Shown: positions 12,366 to 23,970 of the stretch, piece by piece
How the letters are laid out: each line of letters opens with the position of its first letter
Position numbering within the stretch: position 1 is the stretch's first letter
Assembly: GCF_029227915.1 (NCBI RefSeq)
Contig: NC_079888.1
Span: 8,293,001 to 8,357,000, forward strand
Direction: 5' to 3'
Source: Hydractinia symbiolongicarpus
Lineage: Eukaryota; Cnidaria; Hydrozoa; Anthoathecata; Hydractiniidae
Length of the DNA stretch: 64,000 nucleotides
Program-made: the position numbers and the translations under genes
Notes under the pieces: model-generated
What the model saw: only the letters and a program-made list of their open reading frames with translations
Told to the model about the DNA's origin: nothing
The model's database searches: none

Positions 12366-13310
12366 CTGTTATATATTGTTAAAGTTTGCTTGGGTTATTA
12401 TCTCCTTTTTTGTTTATATATATTTATACATCTTTACATACATCTTTAAATATAACTAAGATTATTGTACTTTCGTTTTATGCTTTAGAATTTATCTCCA
12501 TCTCTAACTAAGAAACTACATTGTTAAACATGATTTTTAACGACCTTTATTCTATATTGTATATTTTCGTTGACATTTAAACTAGATAGCTAGCGAGCAA
12601 CAAAACGTTATACTGAACATAGCTAGGCTTTTAAATGCATATGCACTTGACATGTCTGTTTAAAAGTATGGCTGTATCGATGCCAAAACCTTTAGCTTGT
12701 TTTTTTTATTCCAATCAAAACAGAAACAATATGTGGATATCATTATTTATAAAAAACATTGAGTACCTGCTGAATCACGACGAGTTAGTTGTGTTACAGT
12801 GGTGCATATGCAGATCATTGGCCTTGTTTTATCCAGTACGTGTTTGACAAAACGTAATCAAAATTTGGCTTCAAGTGTATATTGGCTTGAAGTGTTCTGG
12901 ACATAGCATTTTATTGATTATTAAGCTACCTTTTTTTAAATTTTTAAATTTAATTTATTAAGTTTTGACGATGCTCATGTATAAAAGTTAAATTATCTAT
13001 AACTAGATCTGGTGTCACACGCCGCATCTCACACTACAGAATAACTGTTTTGGCAATCTTTTGGATTGTGATTGCCTTTGCCACAAAAATAAATAAGGCT
13101 GCGAGTAAATTGAAGTTTTACACATGGTGCATGCATTTGCCAAGGGAACTTGTTATTACAAGATTTTATGTTTTCGTTAGCCAAGACGATGAGAATGCAA
13201 ACATGTTATTTTTGTAACAAAACGCCGAAATTTTCGATATGTGGGAAGGCATTATAGCGTTACAAACCAGCTTATTTTCATTTAATTTCAAAAATGGTAG
13301 CAAAACATTA
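12000..13310. repeat. segmental duplication, copy A (partner 15215-16540)
   Basis: Long patches match the 15.2-16.5 kb segment in the same order and orientation: CTTAACTACACCTTGAAAAAG, CATTATACATCCATTTCTTC, TCACACGCCGCATCTCACAC and CTTTTGGATTGTGATTGCCT. Divergence is substantial, with indels. The shared part includes the exons at 12097-12365 and non-coding flanks. Confidence 0.75.
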
Positions 13311-13830
13311 CTTTAGATTCTATGTAACGAGTTAACTTGGTAATGTTGCAAGAGATGAGATTACTGCTTAATATCCGAAAAGAATGCCAAAACCCAGGCA
13401 GTTTATCTTTACTTTTCTTTATTTCAATTCTACGTTACAGCAAAGAACTTCAAGAAAGTCATCTTGTTCAGGTTTTGTTTTGTTTTTTGTATCAATTGCG
13501 TAACATTACAAGGAAGTGAATTCTGACCGAAAGTATCCTAAATCATTATAAAGCAATTGTCTAATGGGGGTGTCGTGAAAGTATGTATTGAGTGGAATGA
13601 TAAATAATTAATCATTAACTTTGTTACAAACTGATTGCGTTTAATTGCTACGTTTTTGTAGTTTACAGTGGGGATATCTTTTTTCATTGTCAACCAAAAA
13701 ATATTGAAGAAGGTTGGACATTTTTGGATCAAAGATAAGATGTAAAAGCAAAATTCCTTAGTAAAAGTAATCTCCGTATTATTAATACTCTATTATGTTT
13801 GCCACAGATGTACAAAATAACAAATGCGAA

Positions 13831-14012
13831 ATACCGTAAATTATATTGTAATTATGCCATAGATTAAGGTTCAGAAAAAACTATTATACCATAAATTAAT
13901 TTTTAAATAAACGTCTCCTGTTATTAACGCCTCCCTCTAATAGACGCCCCCCCTCTCAAGATCGAAAAAATTAAATTAACACTCCGGGCGTTTATTAGAG
14001 CACTTACGGTAT
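13831..14012. mobile_element. MITE with ATACCGTAA terminal inverted repeats
   Basis: The element starts ATACCGTAAATTATATTG and ends GAGCACTTACGGTAT, giving ~9-bp perfect terminal inverted repeats. Internally CTCTAATAGACGCC and GGGCGTTTATTAGAG face each other as subterminal inverted motifs. It has no coding capacity. Target-site duplication is unclear. Confidence 0.6.
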
Positions 14013-14069
14013 ATTGATCGACTTTATTGCATTTTTTATTTACGGGTGAATTCCAGTTTTTTTAACTAA

Positions 14070-14137
14070 GCAACTAGTCTATATCATTATAATCACTGCA
14101 CGTTTGTATGTGTGATTATAATGATATAGGCTAGTTG
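14070..14137. repeat. hairpin-forming inverted repeat, ~26-bp arms
   Basis: CAACTAGTCTATATCATTATAATCAC and its near-perfect reverse complement lie either side of a ~16-base loop; one base differs. Either a foldback MITE or a hairpin transcript source. Confidence 0.75.
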
Positions 14138-14732
14138 AGACAATGTTACTTACTAAAAATTATGTAACAGAATTATAAACTGTCCGCCAACTGTATTTGT
14201 CAACTTTCAGATTTCAACTAGGTAATCCAAACCCAACGTGCAGCTTAGTAAAAATCATATTGGTGAAGATAAAACTAAAAGAAACAATAATAATGACTAG
14301 GGTAAAAAACCATTATGGCTAACTAAATATAGCGAAACTACAGGAGAACAGCTAATTATAGCTGGTTATGTACCTGCCATACTGCGATGCACGTTTGTAG
14401 CCAAAATCGTAAAATGAATAAATGCCTGTAAATGTAATTACGTAAATACAATACATCAACTCAACTATCCTTAAAATTAAAATTACAGAGAATCAAAACC
14501 CTGACAACATCCAATTCAAAATACAAAAAAATGCCTTCGACAGCGTCATTGAAAGTCTCTGCAATCGCTCCCCTGCGATAATGAAACAATTCCCGAGAAC
14601 GGTTTAAATATTTTGGCCATGTTTTGATAAACCGCAAGACGCCATTTGGCTTATAAGGTTGGGCGTGAGTTCACAGTTAAAACATGCCCTTTTTCGACTT
14701 TTTTTGATTTCACGCACTTGTAAAGTAAGCAT

Positions 14733-14966
14733 ATGAGTGATAGGAAGTATTTAATTAATTTAGACACGCTGAAGTTATTTTTATCTCAGTGGTTGCACTT
14801 AAATTCAGCCTCAATGTGTCTTCAAAGTGATCTGGACGAATTTGTATGTCACACCTTATTAAAGGACCACAAAACGATTCAAGAAGCTCAATCCCCACAA
14901 TTTTCAAAGAACGAGTGTAACGGACCACTCAAAAGGCCAAAGTGCAAGAAATTATACTCACCTTAA
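14733..14966 (+). CDS. hypothetical 77-residue ORF
   Basis: An ATG-started frame encodes a hydrophilic peptide beginning MSDRKYLINLDTLKLF and ending KRPKCKKLYSP, with four cysteines. It shows no signal peptide, membrane segment or domain that I recognise. The composition is more protein-like than the AT-rich junk frames nearby, but there is no other support. The 3' end overlaps a good donor-like GTGAGTATAA on the opposite strand, so the signal could also reflect a minus-strand exon. Confidence 0.25.
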   Translation: MSDRKYLINLDTLKLFLSQWLHLNSASMCLQSDLDEFVCHTLLKDHKTIQEAQSPQFSKNECNGPLKRPKCKKLYSP

Positions 14967-15214
14967 AACCACATAGACGTCTAGACACCCTGTTTATAAA
15001 TAATTATTTTTTATGATGAATTTGATACTTTGTTATTTTTATTTTCTAAAAAAAGAAAAAAAAATTCTTCAGTATTCTATTTGGCGGTAGAATAAGCTAG
15101 GGTCTGTAAAATACTGTTAATATCAGTAAATCGAAAGTTTGTTTTCACGAAAAATCAGAGACAACACGAGGGGATGTATTTGTTAAAAAATGCTGCTACT
15201 AACTTTAAGAAGGT

Positions 15215-16540
15215 AATTAACACCTTAACTACACCTTGAAAAAGAAAGAAAGAAAAACAAGCATTAAATTTATTCTAAACTTTTCGTCGTCTATATTATA
15301 CGCTCGCCTTATATATTTCTGTTTGTTTGTCAGCGAAAAGTGGCAGCTTAAGGCAACTTGCGTTGAAAATGATTGTTTTTTTAATAGAAAAAAAACACTT
15401 TCGCTACTTGCTACTCGCATTATCAACCCACGACCAGCCTTTCCAAAATATAGTGATGTAACTTCGAAACCGGCAAGGCTAACCACAACTTCCTCATGTG
15501 CATTATACATCCATTTCTTCTTTTGTTTTGCTTCTTTATCTGTTATATAACGTTAAAGTTTAGTAGAATTTTTATCTTCTTTTTTGTTAGTATACATCTT
15601 CATATATACGTTAAAATATACATAAGATTAAGGTTTTCGCTTTACACTTTAGATTTTTTTCTAGCTGACAGACTATATTACGTATGATTTTTAGCCATCT
15701 TCGTTCCTCATTGTACATTCCGGCTGAAATTTTAACTAGCTAGCAAGTAAAAAAATATTAGGATGGTGTTATGCTTCTAATGCTTTTTTTTTAATATAGG
15801 TAGGCAGACTTTGTAATGCATATGAATTAAGCATATATATTTACAAGTATGGGTTGATCGATTGCAGAACAAACAGCTTTATCAATGGCAGCATATGGTG
15901 CCAAATATATCAAGCGTGACAGTGTCTTATTCCAATCAAAAACAGAAGCAATTTGTGGTTATCATCTTTTCGTGATATGAAAAACATGCAGTATCCGTAT
16001 TTTCTTGGATTACCTTTGCAAGATTGTGGAAAACTAACTTTCACCACGACTTGTGTTATTAAGCTACCTTTAAATTTTTAAATTTCATTTATCAAGTTTT
16101 CACGATGCTAAAATATAAAAGTTAAATCATCTATTACTAGTCGAGACCAGGTCACACGCCGCATCTCACACTACAGAATAACTATTATCATAATCTTTTG
16201 GATTGTGATTGCCTTTGCCACAATATAAGACCTCTCAAAACTTAGTCAGGCAGTAAGCTACTTAATTGCGAATAACTTTAAGTGTTACAAATTCGAAGTG
16301 CATTTGCCAAGGGTAAAATTTTTTGTTATTGCATGATTTTGCGTGTTTTAGTAAGTCAAAAGATAGTGTTCTTATATTCATTTGTTACAATTTATTTTGA
16401 TTTCGAAGAAAATCAAAACAAAGAGAATAAAACTAAAAAGAACAAAACGCCATGTTTTTCATGTGTGGGAAAAAATTATAGTGTTACAAGATTCCTTACT
16501 GTCATTTAATAGTTGAAATGGTAGCGAAACATGACTTTAG
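15215..16540. repeat. segmental duplication, copy B (partner 12000-13310)
   Basis: Collinear with 12000-13310 in the same orientation. See copy A for shared blocks. Copy B breaks near 15215, inside the region equivalent to copy A's third exon. Confidence 0.75.
15280..15539 (-). pseudogene. degraded copy B of the unrecognised gene
   Basis: Exon 15539-15415 is intact and exactly 125 bases, as in copy A (WMYNAHEEVVVSLAGFEV, then GLIMR), with AG and GT borders. The second exon, 15318-15280, reads KYIRRAYNIDDEK in the same phase, but the donor present in copy A (AAAG/GTAAAC) is replaced by AAAAGTTTAG. The third-exon equivalent meets a stop at once. Copy B has therefore lost splicing and coding capacity downstream. 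Confidence 0.5.
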
Positions 16541-17059
16541 ATTTTAATTTTTAAACATTGAAAAAAAAACGGTGGGCGGATGTAGCCCTACAGAATAACT
16601 GCATTAGGACCTCTTTTTATTGGTCACCCACTTCTCCATGAAATATGTTTTCTCAACAATACACCACCGCAACGCAAATCATCGTAAATCTTTAAAATTT
16701 TATCAGGAATTAAGGTCTCTGCAAATGTACACAAAGTAATCTGTGAAAATTAATACTTTGCTAGTCCTGCACTACACTTAACATCCATAAAAAGAAACGA
16801 AGACGTTTTAGCACATCAATTTAGCGATATTTCGGAAATGTTTTATTATATACCTGCGACATGACTAAAGAAGTTATAAATTGAAAAAGTCTAAGACTTG
16901 ATCATGAAGCTGAATCCTACTAACTTTAAAAACAAAAAAGGAAAATAGAAGTAGGCGAAAGAGACCAAAAGGTTATGGCTACGTTTGTCGCTTTAGAATT
17001 ACAAAAGGGACTAAATCCAAAATGCAATTCCTTGGTATTAATATTTAGACTAACCAGGG
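16541..17059. other. no gene seen
   Basis: AT-rich sequence without coding signal or clear repeat. Confidence 0.35.
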
Positions 17060-17700
17060 GACCTGGGTCTGAAACACCGGGTTGAGCCACAAGTAACTGT
17101 GTTACACAGGTAGAACGCGCAGTAGAGCGACTTAAGAACTGTAAACTGTGACCACATTCAGGTGGAGCGCTTTAGTATAGTAAGTCGTAAATCGAGTAAA
17201 GCGTACAACATTATGGGATTCCGGTGTAATTTTCTTCTCAAAACATAGGCGCACAACATTATGGTGTTTCCCGTGTAATATATTTTTCACAAAATACCTT
17301 TCCACGACTTTAGCTAAAATAAAAACGCAGTTTACGACTCTTTGCTACCCTGTCATAGCAAACCATTTTCATTTTTATTTTTCGGAGAATTTTCTCGCTG
17401 AAATAAAAAAATAGATGTTACTCCGGGCTGAGTGCGTTGTACAGGCAAATAATGTTGCACACCCATATAGGTATAATACCCTTTTTAGAAAAAAAATTGC
17501 AACTTCGTTTAAACAGATACACAGGAAACAGTCCATCGTTAACATTGGACTAAGCGTTTAGTACAGGTGAACTGTGTCACCCTTTTTGCAACTTCAATTT
17601 AGATAACAAAACAGAATCCAGTTTGTTAAAAATTACCTAAGCGCTGACTACATACAGGTAAACTGTGTTGCATATCCATATGGGAGCCGTAGTTCTTACT
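17060..17700. repeat. diverged repeats with ACAGGTRAACTGTGTTGCA motifs
   Basis: The motif family ACAGG(C/T)(A/G)AA-TGTTGCAC-CATATAGG recurs near 17090, 17440, 17560 and 17655 with preceding CTAAGCG-type words. It looks like an old degenerate tandem or SINE-derived array. Unit borders are not clear by eye. Confidence 0.45.
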
Positions 17701-17818
17701 CTTTCCCGATTTCCCGAATATCAAGATACACACCCAACTGGCGTAGCGCCAGATTGTGGGGTCAGGTCAGACTTTAAAAGTCGTGACGTTACAGCAATCG
17801 GTTAAAAAATCGGTCCAA

Positions 17819-17862
17819 GAAGAAGAAGAAGAAGAAGAAGAAAGAGAAGAAGAAAAAGACGA
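17819..17862. repeat. (AAG)n microsatellite
   Basis: About 44 bases of AAG/GAA repeats with a few interruptions. The preceding 100 bases (GGCGTAGCGCC, TCAGGTCAGAC, GTCGTGACGTTACAG) may be the body of a SINE-like element for which this is the tail. Confidence 0.8.
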
Positions 17863-19827
17863 CCCGTTTTAATAAGAACTCGGATGCAATCCGAAATCTT
17901 AATGATGGCTTCGCAAGCGCCATTGTTAAAAGGTTTCTTTAACCGTGCCCCTGGGCCTTAAAACAACCACTGAAATAATGAAAGCATATAATAACAACAG
18001 TTTTTTACGTATTCTGGTAACAATAAACGTGCTTTCTCGTAGTATATATCTGCACTAATTTAAATGGAGATTGTTATGTGGTCTCCAACAATGTGCTGCA
18101 CTATTTAGAGATAGCGTTTATAATAACAAAAACTTCTGTCCTTTAACTGATCAAAAAACATTTGCTAACACAAAATATAGTCACTCGTTGAATCTTCAAG
18201 CTACGCGATTTATTGCACAGAACTTAGAGAAGTATAATCAAAACGATTGATAAAACTCCTTAAATAATACCAACGAGAAGATTCATTCGAAAGAGGAAGA
18301 ATAAGAAAATATAACAATCTAAAGTCCCACAAAACGCTGTTACATAACAGAAGGCATATCAGATATTTTATTAGGTAGACACAAGAGTACACTTTATCAT
18401 CATATCAGTCCTCATGTTGTAAGTGTTTTATTTATGATTATATAAGGAAGAAATTAAGACTTAAAGTTTTCTCAATGACGTTATCAACAGATCTGTTTCA
18501 AAACGGGTGGTACCCAGCTTAGAGGAACTTACCCAGAATGATCTCTGGTTGCCCCTAGTTACCCACATGGAAGATACGTCAGTTATTTCCAGCCGTTTCC
18601 CGAATATAATGCCTTAAGAAATGCTAATTTTTGAACATGCTATTAACGTCAGGTTAAATGCATTGACGTCGTGCTGTAACGTCTGAAGAATTAACAAATA
18701 AGACATAAATTTTTCGGCAACTTTAACGGAAAATGAACACAGACCGACAAACTGTTACAGACCGACAGATAGACGGACACAGTCTTCGTATTATTATTTC
18801 ACACTTACTAGTTATTTCTTGGCCGAGAGTCATCATACAAACAGGATTCGCACAACTCTGTTGTTGCTTTCTTTAAAAAGGGAAAAATTTCTTTGATGTA
18901 GAAATGTAAAATTCCTAGCAATTACGTAAAATATGTTTGTTATTGATATATGAGCTCACTAAACACATATTTAAACGACACGCCCTGGAAAAAATTGTTG
19001 TAGATAGAACAAATTTAAAGTGCAAGTCACTTCCTTGTAATTAACTTCATCACATAGAGAAATGAAAAAGGTTAATTTCTCTGTTGTAACACAATCAATC
19101 CTTCTAGCAAGGATTATTAATAGTTCAATAAAGATCTTTATTGTCTTGTTAGAAGTAGTTTTGCCATTCCAAGGGTTAGCATTACATTGCTTATAATCGT
19201 ACCTGTCTTTCATATACTAAGAATTATATGTACTTTATTCACTAATAAAATGCATGAAAAAGAAACACTGTTACATATTCAAAATATGAAACAGCATTAA
19301 AGGAGATAATCGATTATATAAGCAAAGAATAATTCAGCTGTTATCACCGGAGTAATTACGAAATTTCGTACTAAATAATGCGACAATCACATAGGAATTA
19401 TTTTTAGATAAAAAATAGGCACAAATGAGCTACCACACTGAAAGCTAGCTTTGTTGATAAAAGTCTACGGTTATTCACTCATAAAACTATATGCTACATA
19501 ACTTTGTGTGTCAGCAGGTGACTTCCTAAAGTAAATAAAACTTGCTACAAAAAAGGTATTTCGAAACCTTATTTCTGAAAGTTAATTCATCATAAATGTA
19601 TTCCCTAATGCCTGGTACAAACTATAAAGCAGAAGCAGATGCAAGCAATTTGTGAACACTCATGGAGCATGTGAAACAAACGTTAAACATGAAACATGCA
19701 TTGAAGCAAGAATATAGCCTGGTTCACATCTACGAAGCAGACGAGTAAGCATGCTCCTGCTCACTTTGTCTAAAATAAAGCGTGAGTAAAACTTAAAGCG
19801 TCCTAGTTCATTGAGACTGGAAGGACA
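17863..19827. other. gene-poor; contains one dispersed-repeat copy
   Basis: No gene supported. Bases 18490-18610 are a degenerate copy of a dispersed repeat also present at 21686-21800 and 33370-33480, with GGTACCCAGC and CCCTAGTTACCCAC as landmarks. Frames at 18210-18392 and 18971-19213 (minus) lack support. Confidence 0.4.
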
Positions 19828-19947
19828 ACACCGATGACCACCACGCGTGGAACCACGCGATTTAGGTTTAGGGGTTTTATGAGGCTGTAATATGGCCACC
19901 GAAATCACGTGGCTCCACGCATCCAGAAATGTAGTCATCGGTGTTTG
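19828..19947. mobile_element. MITE-like inverted repeat, ACACCGATGACYAC ends
   Basis: The left end ACACCGATGACCACC and the right end GTAGTCATCGGTGT are inverted copies. A third related end (GGTGACCATCGGTT) lies at 20113-20126, so this could be nested within a longer element reaching 20.13 kb. The interior has CACGCG motifs and no coding capacity; the overlapping 92-codon minus frame is incidental. Confidence 0.5.
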
Positions 19948-20129
19948 CCATCCCGTCTCTGTGGACTACGACGTCCTAAGTTGTTTTCAATGTTGTTAGA
20001 CTCATACAACTCCGCCGATGTTTACAAATCTCCAATAGCTGTAATGTGGCCTTTTTACAGCCTTATAAGACCCTAAAATCTAATTCACATGATGAGCACG
20101 CGCACAGGAAGGTGACCATCGGTTTTTGT

Positions 20130-20699
20130 TTTATCTTTTCAAAACACACAGACAGGAAAAAAATGACAAATAAAAGTAATAAAGGAAAAATTTAGTATAT
20201 CCATACGGTAAAGTTTGTATAGTACAAAGAAATAGAATGGCTTTGTAAGCTCTCCCAATCACATCATTGTACACTAGTCCGCAAAGACTAACTACTCCAT
20301 ATGTTTGTGACAATAATTTAGTTTTTTTTAATTGTTTAGAAAACATTTCTTTGAAGAAGACCGTAGTTTCGTAATGATTAAAATAAGTTAACAAAAAAAG
20401 CACGCGTTTCCTTTACCAGTCTATCACGAAATGCTTTATCCTTTATGGTTACTGTGACTTTTCTCAAAACCCTGCAGATACACGGCAAGATCGGTTTGTC
20501 AAGAAATACTCTCTCTTTTCTTTTTCTTTTTCATTGTCTCTTTCAGTGCACAGAACTTAAGCATGAAAAGCGTTTTTATTTGAGACAATAGCAATCACTT
20601 TAATTTTCGCCCACATCAGTTGTAATTAATTAATTAGTGTCACCCCATCACATTTCTTGCTCTAATTTACTTCACTTCCTATAGAACTATGTGTTAGAC
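20130..20699. other. no gene seen
   Basis: The 90-codon minus frame at 20131-20403 is hydrophobic and AT-driven with no domain that I recognise. Confidence 0.35.
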
Positions 20700-21010
20700 C
20701 AACTAATAGCCTTCTGGTAGAGCGTTCGCTTCTGGTGCGGGAGGTCTTGGGTTCAAACCCCGGCCGAGTCACACTAAAGGCTATAAAAGTGTGAAAAGGT
20801 CCTTTAGGCTTAGCGTAAGTATGTTAATAGGATTGATATCTTAGGCGGTTGTCTAGTTGAGCAATTGCTGTGCTTGCACGACTTTCGTATCTCAAACAGG
20901 AGCTTTAAATGCGTTAGGACCCCTTTCGCAGGACCCTCTTGAAAAGCAGTACCAAAAGGAACTGAAGAGGCTATCCTGGGTAAGTAATTTCAGAAATAAT
21001 ACAAAAGTTA
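20700..21010 (+). mobile_element. tRNA-derived SINE (copy 1)
   Basis: The head carries pol III promoter boxes: an A box at TGGTAGAGCGTTCGC (20717-20731) and a B box at GGGTTCAAACCC (20749-20760). The body contains TTGTCTAGTTGAGCAATTGC and GAAAAGCAGTACCAAAAGG. The same head and body, in the same order, occur inverted at 53534-53826, which proves a dispersed family. The 60-codon frame inside it is not a gene. Confidence 0.85.
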
Positions 21011-21539
21011 CCTTCTTATGGAGATTTCAGTTTAAATGAACTGTTTCTAAAATATGACATATGACAGAAACAATAAATTGAATCGACAAAAATGTGCATC
21101 TGAGGAGATGTACTATAAAGTAATTTAATTAAGAACAGTGCCATGCATATTATAATTAGTTGTAAAATTAATTTAATTTGTTTTTGTAATTTGTGTCATG
21201 TCTCAACGTGTTAACAAACAAAATCCTGATATCGAAACACTCTTAACAATCTCAATCATTATCAATGTTTTTTTATAATAGCTGACACATAGAAAATACA
21301 TAAATAATTTGCAGCAACAAGACAAAGAATAACAACAGAAATTGTAACACCATTGCAATCGTGACACTGCACATTATTTTTATTCGTTTTTGGTAACTTT
21401 TCCATAAGTCCCTGAAAAAATCCGCCTGTGCCAAAGAACAATGAAAAAGGTCCGTCATTTAAATTTGGTTAACGTCTTGTTCCTGCAAAACTTGGCACAA
21501 ATCTTTACTATCACAATAAAAGACAATTGAGATAAAAAA

Positions 21540-21800
21540 AGGGTTGGAGTGACGTCATCTAATGAAATGAACCACCAGTACACAAAAATATTTTATAGAA
21601 CTTAAACTGCAGATCAAGTAAATGTATAGGATCATCTCCTTTTGACGAACAGTTACACATATATTGAAGTTTTTTTATATACTGTCCCAAAACGTGTGGG
21701 TTGACCCAGGGTCAGTAAATTGATCGCATTTTGGCCCCAGGTAGTCCCTATTTACCCACGCAGGAGATGAAATCGGTTTTTTCCTCCCGCTTCCAAATTA
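21540..21800. repeat. dispersed repeat family R1, copy
   Basis: Landmarks are TGTATAGGATCATCTC and GACCCAGGGTCAG...GGCCCCAGGTAGTCCC...TTACCCACGCAGGAG. The same words appear reversed at 33370-33560, and a weaker copy lies at 18490-18610. No coding. Confidence 0.65.
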
Positions 21801-21810
21801 TTAGGCCTCA

Positions 21811-23657
21811 TATACGTAAAAGTGTAATGCAAAGAGTATGCAGTATTGACAAATTAGACATTAAAACAACACATTAAACTGAAAGCACTTTCATGTTTTT
21901 CTAGCTTTACTTAAATACTTTTTTTGCTGCAAAACATAACATAATGAAGCCAAACTATTTTTTATTCCATCTGCCGAAACTTTAAGCAGGCTGTTTTAAG
22001 GTGGATTTTGTTACTGGTGAAGGCAAAAATAAAAATAAAAATTTTGAACTTAATAACCAGTACAACAAACAAACGCTCCCTTTACAAAATGGGAAACAAT
22101 CATTTCCCTCAAATTATTTATCATCGTCACCTTTAAAATCGGAAACATTACCGTTACAAAGCCGTTTATAAATAAAAATTATGTTGCGTACAATGTAGTA
22201 CTATAAGACTCAGAGAAGCAGCTTTTCTTAATTATTAAAATAAGTTTGAAATAAATCTAGATGCTTAAAAAATGTTTATGGGAATAGCAAAACATGGCCA
22301 CTTATAGTAAGACACACGTATTTTAAGGACTTAGGAATTTGAGGCTAAAGATGCAGCCTTTTAGATGTCAATTTACAGTTAATGAAGTCCTTTTCCAAAT
22401 TTTAAAATTCTTAAGAGGCAGTACTGTCAGTTTTTGTGCATCGCGCGCATGTTAGAATGCGCGACTAGTTCGTGTCAAGCCGTAGTCCCCCAGCCTACCT
22501 ATCTGCCAAAGTGTCACCTTTTATAGTCAATTAATAACTAATATTTCTCCAATATTGTTGTCAAAGATTTGTGTTTGTTCCATTTAATGCAGCGTAATTC
22601 CTTCTTAAAGCAACTTAGTTATTTATTACATTTCTTGCTAGCCTGCAAATTGCAAATCAGTTCCCGGTCACGTAATTCTTGTATGTTATGACAACGTTTC
22701 CTGTCTTACCGTATTGGATGGTATGTAGCTGGCATTTATTTTCCTTTAGAAATTGTAGTTTGAAGTGTTTGCTCACATAACGTTAAGTGGTACTAAATGA
22801 TGTTGTGTTGATTGAGATAACGAATGTTTACATTTAACTAGACCTTAGATAGTGGGTAAATTTCAGAATATTAATACATACGAGAAGATCCTTAGAAGGA
22901 TTTTGTAAGAAAACTAGGAATCGCTGCAAGATAAGAACAAATAACCAGGCTGGAAATCTAAAATATAAGAACATCTTAATAAAGCCAAGTTTCACTGTTT
23001 TTTATAAAAAAAAGTGGGCTATAGCTAAGCAATTTATTATCTTGCGTTTTCACAGCTTAAATGGATTTTAATGTACACACGGTGTATTGAATGCAAAACT
23101 AATATTTTGTTGCACCTTATTAAGAAAAAGCATTTGATGAAACTGAATGAAAATAAACCGCCACTTGTTAGTATTAAACATCTCAAGAACATTTTCTACT
23201 TCTGCTTTCAGAGCATCATTTTAGGAAAAATATCTCTGTCAAACAAACGTCTATAAAAAGAGACCATACCAGCAGAATGTTAAAAAAGTTGCGATAGAAG
23301 AAGAAAAAGAACAAAGATGAAACTAATTGTTTTCTCCCTTTTACATTGCTGGAAGCATTGGACATGATTCCGAATTGAATTGTCTAATAAGTGTTATCAC
23401 ATAACAAAATTTGTTAAGTTATGCAAGAACCTAAAACTAAACAACTCTAGTGTAAAACAGGACTAATACATTGAGAAATTCAGAAAAATAAGAGAAACAT
23501 TGGCTATGGCCGTGGCTTAAATTTTAAAGAACTTAAAAGAAGTTTGTTTGTTCAAGATAAATTTTGAGAAAAGCGAATAAACATTTTAATTTCATTTGGC
23601 AAATGTGCCTGAAAAGGAATCTGTCGGGTAAAATGAGCCATAAATAGAAAAAAACAT
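21811..23657. other. no gene seen
   Basis: AT-rich intergenic DNA. The 61-codon frame at 23071-23256 has no support. Confidence 0.4.
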
Positions 23658-23833
23658 TTGCCTGCTTCAAATTTAGCTCTCCTTGACAATCATAATAATA
23701 CCGAATGTGCTGATGAAAAGATAAATGACTTCGTTATTTTTAACAAAATATATTATTTTAACCAATATTATGTCGCTAGATACCCGGAACAAAAAAGTAC
23801 AAATTTAAATAATCTCTGCAATTTTTCTTTGTG

Positions 23834-23841
23834 TATAAAAG
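23834..23841 (+). promoter_or_regulatory. candidate TATA box of the glycosyltransferase gene
   Basis: TATAAAAG lies 130 bases before the ATG at 23971. Expected transcription start near 23865 gives a ~105-base leader. It is the best TATA match in the upstream region, but unproven. The upstream open frame at 23658-23927 would be mostly promoter DNA. Confidence 0.35.
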
Positions 23842-23970
23842 AAAACACTCAGCTCTCATTGAGCATCGCGAATATTTCTTCCGCAATTTACTTCGGTATA
23901 GCTGCCTTTCTTGATCCCGTTTCATAATTGTACAAAGTAGTGGTAATTCTGTTCCAACCAGAAAGTTGAA

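Noticed and set aside
19660-19938. 92-codon basic minus frame
   Set aside because: Overlaps the ACACCGATGAC MITE-like repeat; content follows the repeat.
20857-21039. 60-codon plus frame with a consensus donor (CTGG/GTAAGT)
   Set aside because: Lies inside the tRNA-derived SINE; the same text recurs inverted at 53.5 kb.
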